Shown piece after piece: positions 7,732 through 16,832 of a stretch of 64,000 nt of DNA. Location of the stretch: contig NZ_CP139148.1 in NCBI RefSeq assembly GCF_034058155.1, positions 1,178,001 through 1,242,000 on the forward strand, given 5' to 3'. The stretch comes from Flavobacterium sp. KACC 22761 (GTDB lineage Bacteria; Bacteroidota; Bacteroidia; Flavobacteriales; Flavobacteriaceae). The position numbers and the translations under genes were made by a program. Each line of letters begins with the position of its first letter. The first letter of the stretch is position 1. The notes beneath the pieces are model-generated. The model saw only the letters and a list, made by a program, of their open reading frames with translations. It was not told the origin of the DNA and ran no database searches.

Positions 7732-9078
7732 TTATTCTGGACTATTCATTTTGAATGTTTCCATAAAAGCAGTAGTATAATCCCCTGCAATATATTTTGG
7801 ATCATCCATTAATTGTCTGTGGAAAGGGATTGTAGTTTTCACACCTTCAATCACGAATTCGTCAAGAGCTCTTCTCATTTTGCTGATAGCTTCTTCACGA
7901 GATTGTGCCGTTGTAATCAACTTAGCAATCATTGAATCATAGTTTGGCGGAATACTGTAACCAGAATAAACGTGAGTATCTAAACGAACTCCGTGTCCTC
8001 CTGGCATATGAAGTGTAGTAATTTTTCCTGGTGAAGGGCGAAAATCGTTATAAGGATCTTCAGCATTAATACGAACTTCGATAGCATGTAATTGTGGCAA
8101 GTAATTTTTTCCAGAAATTGGAATACCAGCTGCTACCATAATTTGCTCGCGAATCAAATCGTAATCAATTACTTGTTCTGTAATTGGGTGCTCAACTTGA
8201 ATACGAGTATTCATTTCCATGAAGTAGAAATTTCTGTGTTTATCAACTAAGAATTCTACAGTTCCAGCTCCTTCATATTTAATGAATTCAGCAGCTTTTA
8301 CAGCAGCTTCTCCCATTCTTGTACGAAGTTCGTCTGTCATGAAAGGTGAAGGTGTTTCTTCAGTAAGTTTTTGGTGACGACGTTGAACAGAACAATCTCT
8401 TTCAGAAAGGTGACATGCTTTTCCGTAAGAATCTCCAACAACTTGAATTTCGATATGACGTGGCTCTTCAATAAGTTTTTCCATGTACATTCCGTCATTT
8501 CCAAATGCTGCAGCAGCTTCTTGACGTGCACTTTCCCAAGCTTTTAAAAGATCTTCTTCTTTCCAGATGGCACGCATTCCTTTTCCACCACCACCAGCAG
8601 TAGCTTTCATCATTACTGGGTAACCAATTTCTGCTGCTGTTTTTTGTGCATGCTCATAAGATTCTAATAATCCATCTGAACCTGGCACGCATGGAACTCC
8701 TGCTGCTTTCATTGTAGCTTTCGCAGAAGCTTTATCTCCCATTCTGTCGATCATTTCAGGAGCCGCACCAATAAATTTGATTCCGTGCTCTTGACAAATT
8801 TTTGAGAATTTAGCATTCTCAGAAAGGAAACCGTATCCTGGGTGTATTGCATCTGCATTTGTAATTTCTGCAGCGGCAATAATATTTGACATTTTTAAGT
8901 ACGATAAGTTACTTGGCGGGGGACCAATACAAACCGCTTCATCAGCAAACTTAACATGCAAGCTTTCTGCATCGGCTGTAGAGTAAACGGCAACCGTTTT
9001 AATTCCCATTTCCTTGCATGTACGAATTACACGAAGTGCAATTTCTCCTCTATTCGCAATTAATATTTTTTTAAACAT
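7732..9078 (-). CDS. accC: Acetyl-CoA carboxylase, biotin carboxylase subunit
   Basis: The protein has 448 residues, the usual AccC length. It has the N-terminal [19 protein letters not shown], the ATP-grasp glycine loop [13 protein letters not shown] (about 158-170), [14 protein letters not shown] with the catalytic Arg and Glu, and the C-terminal biotin carboxylase domain. It carboxylates biotin on AccB with ATP and bicarbonate, the first half-reaction of malonyl-CoA synthesis. It lies 108 bases downstream of accB on the same strand. The intervening spacer is made of simple repeats. The carboxyltransferase genes are not in this window. Confidence 0.97.
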   Translation of the reverse strand: MFKKILIANRGEIALRVIRTCKEMGIKTVAVYSTADAESLHVKFADEAVCIGPPPSNLSYLKMSNIIAAAEITNADAIHPGYGFLSENAKFSKICQEHGIKFIGAAPEMIDRMGDKASAKATMKAAGVPCVPGSDGLLESYEHAQKTAAEIGYPVMMKATAGGGGKGMRAIWKEEDLLKAWESARQEAAAAFGNDGMYMEKLIEEPRHIEIQVVGDSYGKACHLSERDCSVQRRHQKLTEETPSPFMTDELRTRMGEAAVKAAEFIKYEGAGTVEFLVDKHRNFYFMEMNTRIQVEHPITEQVIDYDLIREQIMVAAGIPISGKNYLPQLHAIEVRINAEDPYNDFRPSPGKITTLHMPGGHGVRLDTHVYSGYSIPPNYDSMIAKLITTAQSREEAISKMRRALDEFVIEGVKTTIPFHRQLMDDPKYIAGDYTTAFMETFKMNSPE

Positions 9079-9084
9079 CTTATT

Positions 9085-9182
9085 TTAATTAGATAATTAG
9101 ACAATTTGATAATTAGATAATTTTAGATGGTTAAAAATTTCTCTTTCGAACCATTCTAAAATCTAAAATCTAAAATCTAAAT
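9085..9182. repeat. Low-complexity spacer between accB and accC
   Basis: The spacer holds repeated ATTAGATAATT words (about 9088-9122) and a four-fold tandem of a 7-base unit close to TCTAAAA (about 9152-9178). A related TTATCAAATTGACAAATT word occurs near 27000. No coding capacity; function unknown. Confidence 0.6.
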
Positions 9183-9186
9183 TTAT

Positions 9187-9672
9187 TTATGATGGATCTA
9201 CTAAGAATAAAGGTTGATCAAATTCAACTGGAGACATATCGTCAACAAGAATTTTAACAATTTTTCCTGATACTTCAGATTCGATTTCGTTGAATAATTT
9301 CATTGCTTCAATTACGCAAAGAACATCTCCTTTAGATACAGTACTTCCAACTTCAGTGAAAACAGGTTTGTCTGGAGATGGTTTTCTATAGAATGTTCCA
9401 ATGATTGGAGATTTTATAGTAACATATTTAGAATCGTTAGCCGCTGGTGCTTCTGGAGTTACATTTACAACAACTGGCGCAGCAACTTGCGGAGCAGCCG
9501 CTTGTGGCAATGCAGCTTGAGCTGGCAATTGCTGTACATAAGTAGCTTCAGTAACATTTGTTTCTAAAGTTGTTCTAATAGTGATTTTTACATCATCCAT
9601 TTCTAACTTTACTTCAGCAACTCCCGAATTTGCTACAAATTTGATTAGGTTTTGAATTTCTTTTAAATCCAT
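9187..9672 (-). CDS. accB: Biotin carboxyl carrier protein of acetyl-CoA carboxylase
   Basis: The protein has 161 residues. An N-terminal acidic helix region (1-35), an Ala/Pro/Val-rich flexible linker (about 48-80) and a C-terminal biotinyl domain with IEAMKLFNE are present; Lys125 is the biotinylation site. It carries biotin between AccC and the carboxyltransferase. It lies 23 bases after fabH and just before accC, so fabH-accB-accC form a fatty-acid initiation operon. Confidence 0.96.
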   Translation of the reverse strand: MDLKEIQNLIKFVANSGVAEVKLEMDDVKITIRTTLETNVTEATYVQQLPAQAALPQAAAPQVAAPVVVNVTPEAPAANDSKYVTIKSPIIGTFYRKPSPDKPVFTEVGSTVSKGDVLCVIEAMKLFNEIESEVSGKIVKILVDDMSPVEFDQPLFLVDPS

Positions 9673-9695
9673 AATGATTCGTTTTTAGTTTTAAT

Positions 9696-10694
9696 TTATT
9701 TCTTATCGTAAGCCCACTTTAAATAGATAGATCCCCAAGTGAATCCACCACCAAAAGCAGCAAAGATTACATTATCTCCTTTTTTAAGCTTGTCTTCAAA
9801 ATCAGCCAATACTAATGGCAAAGTTCCAGAAGTAGTATTACCATATCTTTCAATGTTTACCAAAACTTTAGATTCTTCTAATTCTAATCTTCCGGCAGTA
9901 GCATCAATAATACGTTTATTAGCTTGGTGTGGCACTAACCAGTCAACATCTTGATTTGTCAAATTGTTTCTTTGCAAAATCAATTCGCTGGCATCTGCCA
10001 TATTTGTAACAGCATATTTGAAAACAGTTTTACCGTCTTGCATAATATTATGCTGTCTGTTTTTTATAGTTTCTTCTGAAGGTGGAATCAAAGAACCTCC
10101 GGCTGGGATTTTAAGAAAATCGCGCCCAACACCATCACTTCTTAAATATTCATCCTGCAAACCTAAGCCTTCATAATTTGGTTCAAAAAGGACTGCTCCA
10201 GCTCCATCACCAAAAATAATACAAGTTGCTCTGTCTTTGTAATCTACAATTGATGACATTTTATCTGCACCAATTAAAAGCACTTTTTTGTAACGTCCAG
10301 ACTGCACATAAGCCGCAGCAGTTGACATTCCGTATAAGAAACTTGAACATGCAGCTTGCAAATCGTATGCAAATGCATTTGTTGCTCCAATTTCTGTGGC
10401 AACATAAACTCCTGTAGAAGCCACCATCATATCTGGTGTTGCTGTTGCCATTATAACCATATCAATCTCAAGCGGATCAATATTTGCTTTTGCAATTAAA
10501 TCCTGAGCTGCTTTTATTGCAAGATATGATGTTCCTTTATCAGCATCTTTCAGAATTCTTCTTTCTTTAATTCCTGTACGAGTGGTAATCCATTCGTCAT
10601 TGGTATCTACCATTGTTTCCAATACTTTGTTTGAAAGCACAAAGTCTGGAACGTAGCCTCCAACAGCGGTAATTGCGGCTGTGATTGTATTCAT
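9696..10694 (-). CDS. fabH: 3-oxoacyl-ACP synthase III (beta-ketoacyl-ACP synthase III)
   Basis: The protein has 332 residues. The catalytic triad is visible: Cys116 in QAACSSFLYG, His256 in VPHQANKRI and Asn286 in YGNTTSGT. FabH condenses acetyl-CoA (or a branched acyl-CoA starter) with malonyl-ACP to start fatty acid synthesis. It is separated from rpmF upstream by a strong terminator, so it probably has its own promoter, although no convincing -7 word was found before it. Confidence 0.96.
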   Translation of the reverse strand: MNTITAAITAVGGYVPDFVLSNKVLETMVDTNDEWITTRTGIKERRILKDADKGTSYLAIKAAQDLIAKANIDPLEIDMVIMATATPDMMVASTGVYVATEIGATNAFAYDLQAACSSFLYGMSTAAAYVQSGRYKKVLLIGADKMSSIVDYKDRATCIIFGDGAGAVLFEPNYEGLGLQDEYLRSDGVGRDFLKIPAGGSLIPPSEETIKNRQHNIMQDGKTVFKYAVTNMADASELILQRNNLTNQDVDWLVPHQANKRIIDATAGRLELEESKVLVNIERYGNTTSGTLPLVLADFEDKLKKGDNVIFAAFGGGFTWGSIYLKWAYDKK

Positions 10695-10823
10695 TATATT
10701 CTATTATTTCCTCTCAAATACGAGGTATTTGAAAAATTTTTAAAAGACTTGAAAATTACAAAAAAAAACGTAACGAATTTGTCTATATTTTCCTAAAAAA
10801 CGAAAATTATAACCAACAAAAAA

Positions 10824-10844
10824 AACTCTCACTATGTGAGAGTT
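10824..10844 (-). terminator. Terminator after rpmF
   Basis: A perfect 9-bp stem (AACTCTCAC / GTGAGAGTT) with a 3-nt loop is followed on the minus strand by eight T. It separates DUF177-rpmF from fabH. Confidence 0.85.
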
Positions 10845-10867
10845 CTAGTATAATTTACAAAAACGTA

Positions 10868-11062
10868 TTAAGCAACCGCTTCAGATTTATCGATAACAAC
10901 TTGCCCTCTGTAGTACATTTTACCTTCATGCCAGTAAGCTCTGTGGTATAAATGCGCCTCACCTGTAATAGGACATGTAGCGATTTGAGCTACAGTAGCT
11001 TTATAATGTGTTCTTCTCTTATCTCTTCTTGTTTTCGAGGTTTTTCTCTTAGGATGTGCCAT
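10868..11062 (-). CDS. rpmF: 50S ribosomal protein L32
   Basis: The protein has 64 residues starting [20 protein letters not shown], the standard L32 N-terminus, with the short basic body and no zinc-binding cysteine pairs (one Cys only, in ATCPITGE). It lies 9 bases downstream of the DUF177 gene; DUF177-rpmF-fab linkage is common in bacteria. Confidence 0.96.
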
Positions 11063-11071
11063 TTTACTATA

Positions 11072-11614
11072 TTATTTATCCGTTAATAGTTTCTTTAATT
11101 TTTCCCAACGCGGGTCAATATCTTCTTCTTTGTTACTCTCTTCCTTTTGTTCTTTTACACTTAATTCATTCAGTTTTGTCAAAGCTTCTGTTTGCAGACT
11201 TCCGTCTTTAACACCTGGATGAATTCTTTTTTGAGGTACAGAAAGCGCGATCATTTCATAAATATATTGCGCCACATCAATCTCATGCTCACCATGTGGT
11301 AAAATCAACAACTCTTCATTATCATCATTGAATTCTTCTCCAAAACGAACAATCAACTTCATTTTCCCTTTTATAGGTAAATCAAAATCTTCGCCTGTTA
11401 CATCACAAGGTACATTTACTGTTCCTTTATGTTTGAATTCTAGCTCTAACATATTACTTTTCTTATCGAAAAGCAAATTGACTTTAATATCTGAACTTTG
11501 AAACTCATCGTATTCAAAGTCCTTAAAGAACGTGTTATTTATTTGATACTCAAAATGGTGTTTTCCTAGTTTTAATCCTACGAAAGGAATTAAAAATTCT
11601 TTTGTTTTGCTCAT
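11072..11614 (-). CDS. DUF177 (YceD-like) protein
   Basis: The protein has about 180 residues from the ATG of MSKTKEFLIPFVGLKLG. The open frame extends to 11671, but that 5' end overlaps a TAnnTTTG box at 11669-11676, so transcription should start near 11663 and only ATG codons at 11635 or 11614 are usable. The body has the DUF177 pattern with CDVTGEDFDLPIKG and the C-terminal segment DPRWEKLKKLL. DUF177/YceD proteins are linked to 23S rRNA metabolism in other organisms and almost always precede rpmF, as here. Confidence 0.88.
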   Translation of the reverse strand: MSKTKEFLIPFVGLKLGKHHFEYQINNTFFKDFEYDEFQSSDIKVNLLFDKKSNMLELEFKHKGTVNVPCDVTGEDFDLPIKGKMKLIVRFGEEFNDDNEELLILPHGEHEIDVAQYIYEMIALSVPQKRIHPGVKDGSLQTEALTKLNELSVKEQKEESNKEEDIDPRWEKLKKLLTDK

Positions 11615-11668
11615 TTCAACATCAATTTGAACCATTCGATTCTGTAAACAGATATCCGAATTGGGGTG

Positions 11669-11676
11669 CAAAGATA
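11669..11676 (-). promoter_or_regulatory. Candidate -7 element for DUF177-rpmF
   Basis: The minus strand reads TATCTTTG, an exact TAnnTTTG match about 55 bases before the chosen start. It lies inside the longest open frame, which argues against the longest start. Confidence 0.45.
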
Positions 11677-11719
11677 TAAAATTATTATAAATCTAATAAT
11701 CTTATTGACCTTTTTTTGT

Positions 11720-12769
11720 TTATAACTGTTTTTCTTTTATTTTTAGAGGCTTTTGGCTAATCTCCTCATACTGATTACGCGAGCGAAAAATATCGATCGC
11801 AAGATAAACCGCTTCTTTAAACGAATTAAAATCTGCCATATCTTTTCCAGCAATATCATAAGCGGTACCATGATCCGGCGAAGTCCTTACTTTATTTAGA
11901 CCTGCTGTATAATTCACTCCTTTTCCAAAAGACAATGTTTTGAAAGGAATTAATCCTTGATCATGATATGTTGCAACAATTGCGTCGTATTTCTCATATT
12001 GTCCACTTCCAAAAAAACCATCTGCCGGAAACGGACCAAAAACCATTGTTCCTGCATCAAATATTTTTTTCAAAACTGGTTTCAAAACCAAATCATCTTC
12101 TTTTCCAATAACCCCGCCATCACCTGCATGCGGATTTAATCCTAAAACTGCAATTTTCGGCTTAACAATGCTAAAGTCCTGAATCAATGATTTTCTGATT
12201 GTTTCAATTTTTCTAGTAATTAACTCTTCCGTCAAATGTGATGAAACTTCATTTAATGGCACATGATCTGTCAAAAGGCCTACTCTTAAATTATCTTGCA
12301 CCATCATCATAAGCGCATTTCCCTCCAATTCTTGATCTAAATAATCAGTATGTCCAGGAAATTTAAATTCTTCTGACTGGATATTGTATTTATTAATTGG
12401 CGCTGTAACCAGAACATCAATTGAACCCTCTTTTAATGCTTTTGTTGCCGCTACAAAAGATTTGATTGCATATTCGCCAATTTTTTCATCATTTTTCCCA
12501 AGATTAACATCAACTCCTTCTTTCCAAAGATTGAAAACATTCACTTTTCCTGGCAAAACTTGCTCTAATTTATCTACGCCATGAAATTGAACCGAAGATG
12601 TAAAACTCTTTTTTACAAAAGACAATATTTTGGCATTTGCAAAAATAACCGGCGTACATAGCTCCAGCATACGAGAATCCTCGAATGTTTTCAATATAAC
12701 TTCGCTTCCAATACCGTTTAAATCTCCTACTGAAATTCCAACAATTATATTTTCTGCTTTTTTATTCAT
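11720..12769 (-). CDS. pdxA: 4-hydroxythreonine-4-phosphate dehydrogenase
   Basis: The protein has 349 residues with the PdxA motifs SVGDLNGIGSEV near the N-terminus, FPGHTDYLDQ (metal-binding His), LGLNPHAGDGGVIG and YHDQGLIPFK near the C-terminus. It oxidises 4-phosphohydroxythreonine in the deoxyxylulose-5-phosphate-dependent vitamin B6 pathway. Its 5' end faces ribE with only 57 bases between the two starts. Confidence 0.95.
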   Translation of the reverse strand: MNKKAENIIVGISVGDLNGIGSEVILKTFEDSRMLELCTPVIFANAKILSFVKKSFTSSVQFHGVDKLEQVLPGKVNVFNLWKEGVDVNLGKNDEKIGEYAIKSFVAATKALKEGSIDVLVTAPINKYNIQSEEFKFPGHTDYLDQELEGNALMMMVQDNLRVGLLTDHVPLNEVSSHLTEELITRKIETIRKSLIQDFSIVKPKIAVLGLNPHAGDGGVIGKEDDLVLKPVLKKIFDAGTMVFGPFPADGFFGSGQYEKYDAIVATYHDQGLIPFKTLSFGKGVNYTAGLNKVRTSPDHGTAYDIAGKDMADFNSFKEAVYLAIDIFRSRNQYEEISQKPLKIKEKQL

Positions 12770-12789
12770 GAGCTCAGTTTATTTATTAC

Positions 12790-12797
12790 TAATTTTG
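12790..12797 (+). promoter_or_regulatory. Candidate -7 element for ribE
   Basis: TAATTTTG matches TAnnTTTG exactly and lies 30 bases before the ribE start. It is head to head with the pdxA element 5 bases away. Confidence 0.5.
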
Positions 12798-12802
12798 ATG
12801 TG

Positions 12803-12810
12803 CAAATTTA
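12803..12810 (-). promoter_or_regulatory. Candidate -7 element for pdxA
   Basis: The minus strand reads TAAATTTG, matching TAnnTTTG, 34 bases before the pdxA start. It would overlap the start point of the ribE promoter. Confidence 0.5.
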
Positions 12811-12826
12811 GTAAAATAAAACAACA

Positions 12827-13417
12827 ATGTTCACAGGAATTATAGAAACCCTAGGAAGGGTTCATGAAATACAAAAAGATCAAAACAATCTTCACATCAC
12901 AATCGATTCATCTTTTACAAATGAATTGAAAATTGACCAAAGCGTTTCACATAACGGAATTTGCTTGACAGTTGTTGCTATAAAAGATTCTTTTTACACG
13001 GTAACAGCGATTGATGAAACGATTTCAAAAACCAATATTGGAGACTGGAAAACAGGCGACATTGTTAATCTTGAGCGCGGCATGAAACTTGGCGATCGCC
13101 TAGACGGCCATATTGTACAAGGACACGTTGATCAAACTGGAACCTGTGTAAAAATCGAAGAAGCGAACGGGAGTTGGAATTACACTTTTGAATACGACAA
13201 AAACCTGAACAACATTACAATAGAAAAAGGCTCGATTACAGTAAACGGCGTAAGCCTTACGGTTGTAAATTCAAAAACAAACGAATTTAGCGTTTCGATT
13301 ATCCCTTATACGTTTGAAAACACAAACTTTAAAGACTTTAAAGTTGGAACAAAAATAAATCTAGAATTTGATGTTGTTGGCAAATACATTTCAAGATTAT
13401 ACGCCATAAACAAGTAA
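12827..13417 (+). CDS. ribE: Riboflavin synthase, alpha chain
   Basis: The protein has 196 residues with the diagnostic N-terminus MFTGIIETLGRV and the internal duplication of the lumazine-binding domain (NGICLTVV in the first half, NGVSLTVV in the second). It dismutates two 6,7-dimethyl-8-ribityllumazine molecules to riboflavin. Divergent from pdxA, so two cofactor genes share a promoter region. A bidirectional terminator follows 17 bases after the stop. Confidence 0.96.
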   Translation: MFTGIIETLGRVHEIQKDQNNLHITIDSSFTNELKIDQSVSHNGICLTVVAIKDSFYTVTAIDETISKTNIGDWKTGDIVNLERGMKLGDRLDGHIVQGHVDQTGTCVKIEEANGSWNYTFEYDKNLNNITIEKGSITVNGVSLTVVNSKTNEFSVSIIPYTFENTNFKDFKVGTKINLEFDVVGKYISRLYAINK

Positions 13418-13433
13418 ATCAAAATCATCCCAC

Positions 13434-13469
13434 AAAAAAAAGCTTCAATTTATATTGAAGCTTTTTTTG
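13434..13469. terminator. Bidirectional terminator between ribE and the small proline-rich gene
   Basis: A long stem AAAAAAAGCTTCAAT / ATTGAAGCTTTTTTT with a 4-nt loop ends both transcripts. The minus-strand gene stops inside it: its last residues (KKASI) are encoded by one arm. Confidence 0.85.
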
Positions 13470-13659
13470 TTAAATTATATCTGCGAATTGCATAAATTCC
13501 AAATAATACTGCACATACAACCAAAACAATCAAATTCTCATCAATTGGTCCTCCTGGCGGCGGTGGCGGTACAGTTGGAGGCGGAGGATCTGCCAAGACA
13601 CTTGAAACAGTCATTAAGGCAATACAACATGCAAAAAAAATATTTTTCTTTATCTTCAT
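13450..13659 (-). CDS. Small proline-rich membrane protein with PID-CTERM-like tail
   Basis: The protein has 69 residues. A signal peptide of about 23 residues ending SVLADP is followed by two proline runs (PPPPTVPPPPPGG), then PIDENLIVLVVCAVLFGIYA and a basic tail RRYNLTKK. The tripartite end (Pro-Ile-Asp, hydrophobic helix, basic residues) is that of the short PID-CTERM sorting-domain proteins of Flavobacteriia, as I recall that family. If so, the C-terminus may be processed by an exosortase-like system. The function of these proteins is not known. The 3' end is embedded in a terminator. Confidence 0.7.
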   Translation of the reverse strand: MKIKKNIFFACCIALMTVSSVLADPPPPTVPPPPPGGPIDENLIVLVVCAVLFGIYAIRRYNLTKKASI

Positions 13660-13792
13660 AAGTTTAAACTTGCCTAGACAAGCGGTTTTAAATTAGACTT
13701 GGGGTCTTTTATGAAATTTCGTACAAGCCTTATAACAAAGAGCTTCACCTGACAAATGTAGAAGATTTTTACAGAAATACAACCCTAAAAAC

Positions 13793-13826
13793 AAAAAAAG
13801 CTTCATAAAAATTTTATGAAGCTTTT
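13793..13826 (-). terminator. Terminator after the tRNA gene
   Basis: A stem of at least 14 bp (AAAAGCTTCATAAAA with its complement) sits 10 bases past the tRNA 3' end on the minus strand and is followed by a T-run. Its GCTTCA core resembles the ribE terminator 350 bases away. Confidence 0.8.
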
Positions 13827-13835
13827 GTACTAATG

Positions 13836-13909
13836 TGGTCCCACCTGGGCTCGAACCAGGGACCACCTGATTATGAGTCAGGTGCTCTAACCAGCTGAGC
13901 TATAGGACC
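13836..13909 (-). tRNA. tRNA with CAT anticodon (elongator Met, or Ile2 read with lysidine)
   Basis: A 74-nt cloverleaf reads on the minus strand. The acceptor stem GGTCCTA pairs with TGGGACC (one G-T wobble), the D arm is GCTCAGCTGGTTAGAGC, the anticodon stem-loop CCTGA CTCATAA TCAGG gives anticodon CAT, and the T arm is CCTGG TTCGAGC CCAGG. The discriminator is A and CCA is not encoded. The initiator is excluded because the acceptor stem is fully paired and the anticodon stem lacks the GGG/CCC run. Elongator Met and Ile2 (modified to lysidine) cannot be told apart with confidence by eye. Confidence 0.93.
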
Positions 13910-14056
13910 GGTTTAGAGGATGCAATATTACTACTATTTTTCATTCACTCCAAATATTTTAAGACATCATTTGTATTTAATTTTTAAAACTTCCTTTAAT
14001 TATCAAAAACGAAATTGATTTTCAATGCCTTATTTAAAAATTAAAATGATATTTTT

Positions 14057-14461
14057 TTATCTAATTTCTTGGCAAAGTTCTACTAAAACGCCATTTGTAT
14101 TCTTCGGATGCAGAAAAACAACCAATTTATTATCGGCTCCCTTCTTCGGAACTTCATTAATCAAAACAAAACCCTCATTTTTTAGACGGATAATTTCTGC
14201 TTCAATATCATCAACATCAAAAGCGATGTGATGAATTCCTTCTCCTTTTTTTTCCAAAAATTTCGCAATCGGGCTTTCTGGATTTGTTGCTACCAAAAGT
14301 TCGATTTTATTATTTCCTGTTTGAAAAAAAGAGGTCAAAACACCTTCGCTTTCTACCGCTTCCATTTTATACGATGGAACGCCCAGCATTTTTTCGAACA
14401 AAACATTCGCATCGTCCATATTTTTTACTGCAATCCCAATATGCTCTATTTTATTTACCAT
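14057..14461 (-). CDS. mce: Methylmalonyl-CoA epimerase (VOC fold)
   Basis: The protein has 134 residues with two vicinal-oxygen-chelate half domains. Metal ligands fit HIGIAVK (His7), GIHHIAFDVDD and the C-terminal VELCQE Glu. It interconverts (R)- and (S)-methylmalonyl-CoA in propionate and odd-chain metabolism. It lies 10 bases after the 786-residue gene, so it is the third gene of that operon, an unexpected partner for a lipoprotein pair. Mutase genes are not in this window. Confidence 0.93.
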   Translation of the reverse strand: MVNKIEHIGIAVKNMDDANVLFEKMLGVPSYKMEAVESEGVLTSFFQTGNNKIELLVATNPESPIAKFLEKKGEGIHHIAFDVDDIEAEIIRLKNEGFVLINEVPKKGADNKLVVFLHPKNTNGVLVELCQEIR

Positions 14462-14471
14462 CTTCTTAAAT

Positions 14472-16832
14472 TTATTGACTCACATACGTATTAAAGTAAC
14501 CGCATTCTGCAATTACGTCTTGATAATATTTGGTATCTGAATACTCTTTTCTTAAAACCTTAAATGAATTCCACGCAATAAAATTAATTTTATCATCTTG
14601 AATTTCCCAATAATTATTAATCGTATTGTATTTTTTATTATAATAATCATTTCGTTCGCATTTCGAAATCAAATACAAACATTTCGCTTTTTGCTCTTTA
14701 TTTGTAGCCACTTCAAAAGCTTTTTGATAATACATTTTCGAAACCGAATTATTGGTAATCATTTCCTTCATTGTATTTCTAAAAGAATATGGACCTGACC
14801 CATAACCTACAATATTATTCTCATAAAAAGTTCTGCCGTTTCCAAAGTGCGAAATATTATAAAAAGCATTTCCCAACAATAAACTATTGGTATAAACATC
14901 TTCTTTTTGTGCCAATTTATCTTGCATTGATTTTATGGTCGTCAAGAAATCCATATAAGTATATTTCTTTTTTTGATACGCCGCGTGTTCGCAATCATGG
15001 CAATCTTTTATATTTCCGTTAAACGGATTTCCCAAAAATTTATAATTTTGAACCGAATCTGTTTTTTGCATAAACGCGATAGCTTCCGTAATCTTATTAT
15101 TGAAAGTAGCCTGAACCGCTTGGAAATTATTAATATCTTTCAGTTTCAAACTATAAATTCCTGCTCCAATTTTCTCGATTTCTGTTTTATTATTTTTTTC
15201 CAAAAACGACTTTATGCCTAACAAATTCTTCTCATTATCATAAAATGAGTTTCCGTCATTCCAATAACTGTATCGAGTTTCGCCGAAAATTTCAGCCATT
15301 ACTAGATCTCCTTTTTCTTTATAAAGCGTCGAGAAATAGCTTCTGCTCCATGACGAAGCATTTTGATAACGAAATTCCCCTTCTTTATACGTTTTTGGAA
15401 GTTCATAATACAGCCAATTCAAATCGGATAAAACTGTTTTCACATTTGAATCTGTTAATTTATCAATTTTGCTCAAATTGTTTACAAAACGTAACAATCG
15501 GATTTGAAATCCAGCCAATTCTGTTTTTGGAAGCGTTTTTTCTGCTTTATCAAAACTTTTATCTGCATTTGCATAATCGCCTTTCAACGTTTGAAGATAC
15601 CCCAACGACAAATCCCACAAATATGGTTTTTGCGTATTTCCAGCAGCAGAAATTTTTGCAATCAAATCAACTGCAGCGTTTTCTATTTTTGTTTTGTTCT
15701 CCGTCTTATTGTCTGCAAGAGTTTGTGGTGTTGGCGGTTTACTGTAATCATCACTTCTTACCTGAAACGAATTATTTATTTTTTGCTCCAGCACATTAAC
15801 CAATCTCGTTCCTAAATAATTCAAATGCTCGCTTTTTGGATCTAATTCATAAATTTTTTCAATGGCTTGTTTTTCATCTTTGTAATAGCCATGAATTGCC
15901 CAAAGCGCCGCTTTTTGCTTGTTATCTTTAGCCATTGCCAAAGATTTAGTCCAATCTGATTCATTTTTTGGACGAAAACTATATGCGGTTACCACGCGCA
16001 ATTCTGGACATTTATCAAAAACCTGTGCATACAAATAATTAGAAACAGCATATTTTTTCTGTTTATAATTAATTCCCGCAACATATGAAAGCGCTCGATA
16101 ATACAAAACGTTTTTTGGAACCGAATTTTCGGTTTTATTAAAAAAGTCAATCGCTTTTTGTTTGTCATTGCTGTAAAAACGAGCTTTCATCGTCAAAAAC
16201 CAGTAACGGTTTTTCAAAAACGGATCAGCGTTCGTATTGTAAACGTTCTCGATCGACTGAATCAATTTTGCGTTGTTGAACGTTTTTGCTACAACCGGCT
16301 CGTAACTCCAATAATCGTTATTGATAGAAACCGTTTCTATTTTTTGTGCCAAATACAAAAACTCAACAAAAGCCTTTACTTTATCGTCTTTCAGATTTAG
16401 TTTTTTGGCCCATTTTAGAGAAGTTTTATTCTCTTTTTTATTCTTGTAAAAAACATGAAGAGCCGCAATTTCTTCTTTGTTTTTAATCTCATTTTTATCG
16501 TCCGAATAATATCTTGGCTTTTCATCTCCAATCAAAAAATAATTCACCGTTGTAGTATCGGCTTTTCCTTTTAAATAAGAAGCCCAATCTGATTTTATAT
16601 TTTTATTAAATCTGGAATTATGTTCGGTATCAAAACCGATTCCGTAAAAAATGGAACCCGACAAAAACAACGGCGAATACGATTTATCAGCAAAAGTTTC
16701 TGGCGTAAAATTCGAATTATACCCAAAAAAATCCCAATCGTCCCCACCGGCACAGGCATAAATTACGCCATAAATCGAAAGTAGGCCAATACTAAAAGTA
16801 AGAAACAGTTTCTTTGAAAATATTCTTTTCAT
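14472..16832 (-). CDS. Exported TPR-like protein of unknown function
   Basis: The protein has 786 residues. The N-terminus is basic then hydrophobic and ends VIYACAGGDDWDFFGYNSNF: either a signal peptide or an imperfect lipobox (Tyr before Ala-Cys). Much of the rest looks like helical repeats of the TPR/SEL1 sort, with repeated Tyr/Ala/Leu spacing (for example around AIDFFNKTE and YANADKSFDKAEKTLP). Near the C-terminus is a CHDCEHAAY motif that could bind metal or form a disulfide. I do not recognise the family. Its start overlaps the upstream lipoprotein gene by 41 bases, so the two are translationally coupled. The Asp-Asp-Trp-Asp-Phe-Phe-Gly-Tyr stretch after the signal is striking and likely a conserved family signature. 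Confidence 0.85.
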   Translation of the reverse strand: MKRIFSKKLFLTFSIGLLSIYGVIYACAGGDDWDFFGYNSNFTPETFADKSYSPLFLSGSIFYGIGFDTEHNSRFNKNIKSDWASYLKGKADTTTVNYFLIGDEKPRYYSDDKNEIKNKEEIAALHVFYKNKKENKTSLKWAKKLNLKDDKVKAFVEFLYLAQKIETVSINNDYWSYEPVVAKTFNNAKLIQSIENVYNTNADPFLKNRYWFLTMKARFYSNDKQKAIDFFNKTENSVPKNVLYYRALSYVAGINYKQKKYAVSNYLYAQVFDKCPELRVVTAYSFRPKNESDWTKSLAMAKDNKQKAALWAIHGYYKDEKQAIEKIYELDPKSEHLNYLGTRLVNVLEQKINNSFQVRSDDYSKPPTPQTLADNKTENKTKIENAAVDLIAKISAAGNTQKPYLWDLSLGYLQTLKGDYANADKSFDKAEKTLPKTELAGFQIRLLRFVNNLSKIDKLTDSNVKTVLSDLNWLYYELPKTYKEGEFRYQNASSWSRSYFSTLYKEKGDLVMAEIFGETRYSYWNDGNSFYDNEKNLLGIKSFLEKNNKTEIEKIGAGIYSLKLKDINNFQAVQATFNNKITEAIAFMQKTDSVQNYKFLGNPFNGNIKDCHDCEHAAYQKKKYTYMDFLTTIKSMQDKLAQKEDVYTNSLLLGNAFYNISHFGNGRTFYENNIVGYGSGPYSFRNTMKEMITNNSVSKMYYQKAFEVATNKEQKAKCLYLISKCERNDYYNKKYNTINNYWEIQDDKINFIAWNSFKVLRKEYSDTKYYQDVIAECGYFNTYVSQ

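Noticed and set aside
13560..13585. GGCGGC/GGAGGC-rich minisatellite
   Set aside because: The triplet run simply encodes the polyproline stretch of the small membrane protein.
15245..15799. 184-codon open frame on the plus strand
   Set aside because: It is antisense to the 786-residue gene, is rich in Phe, Cys, Ser and Tyr as antisense of AT-rich coding DNA tends to be, and has no promoter or recognised motif.
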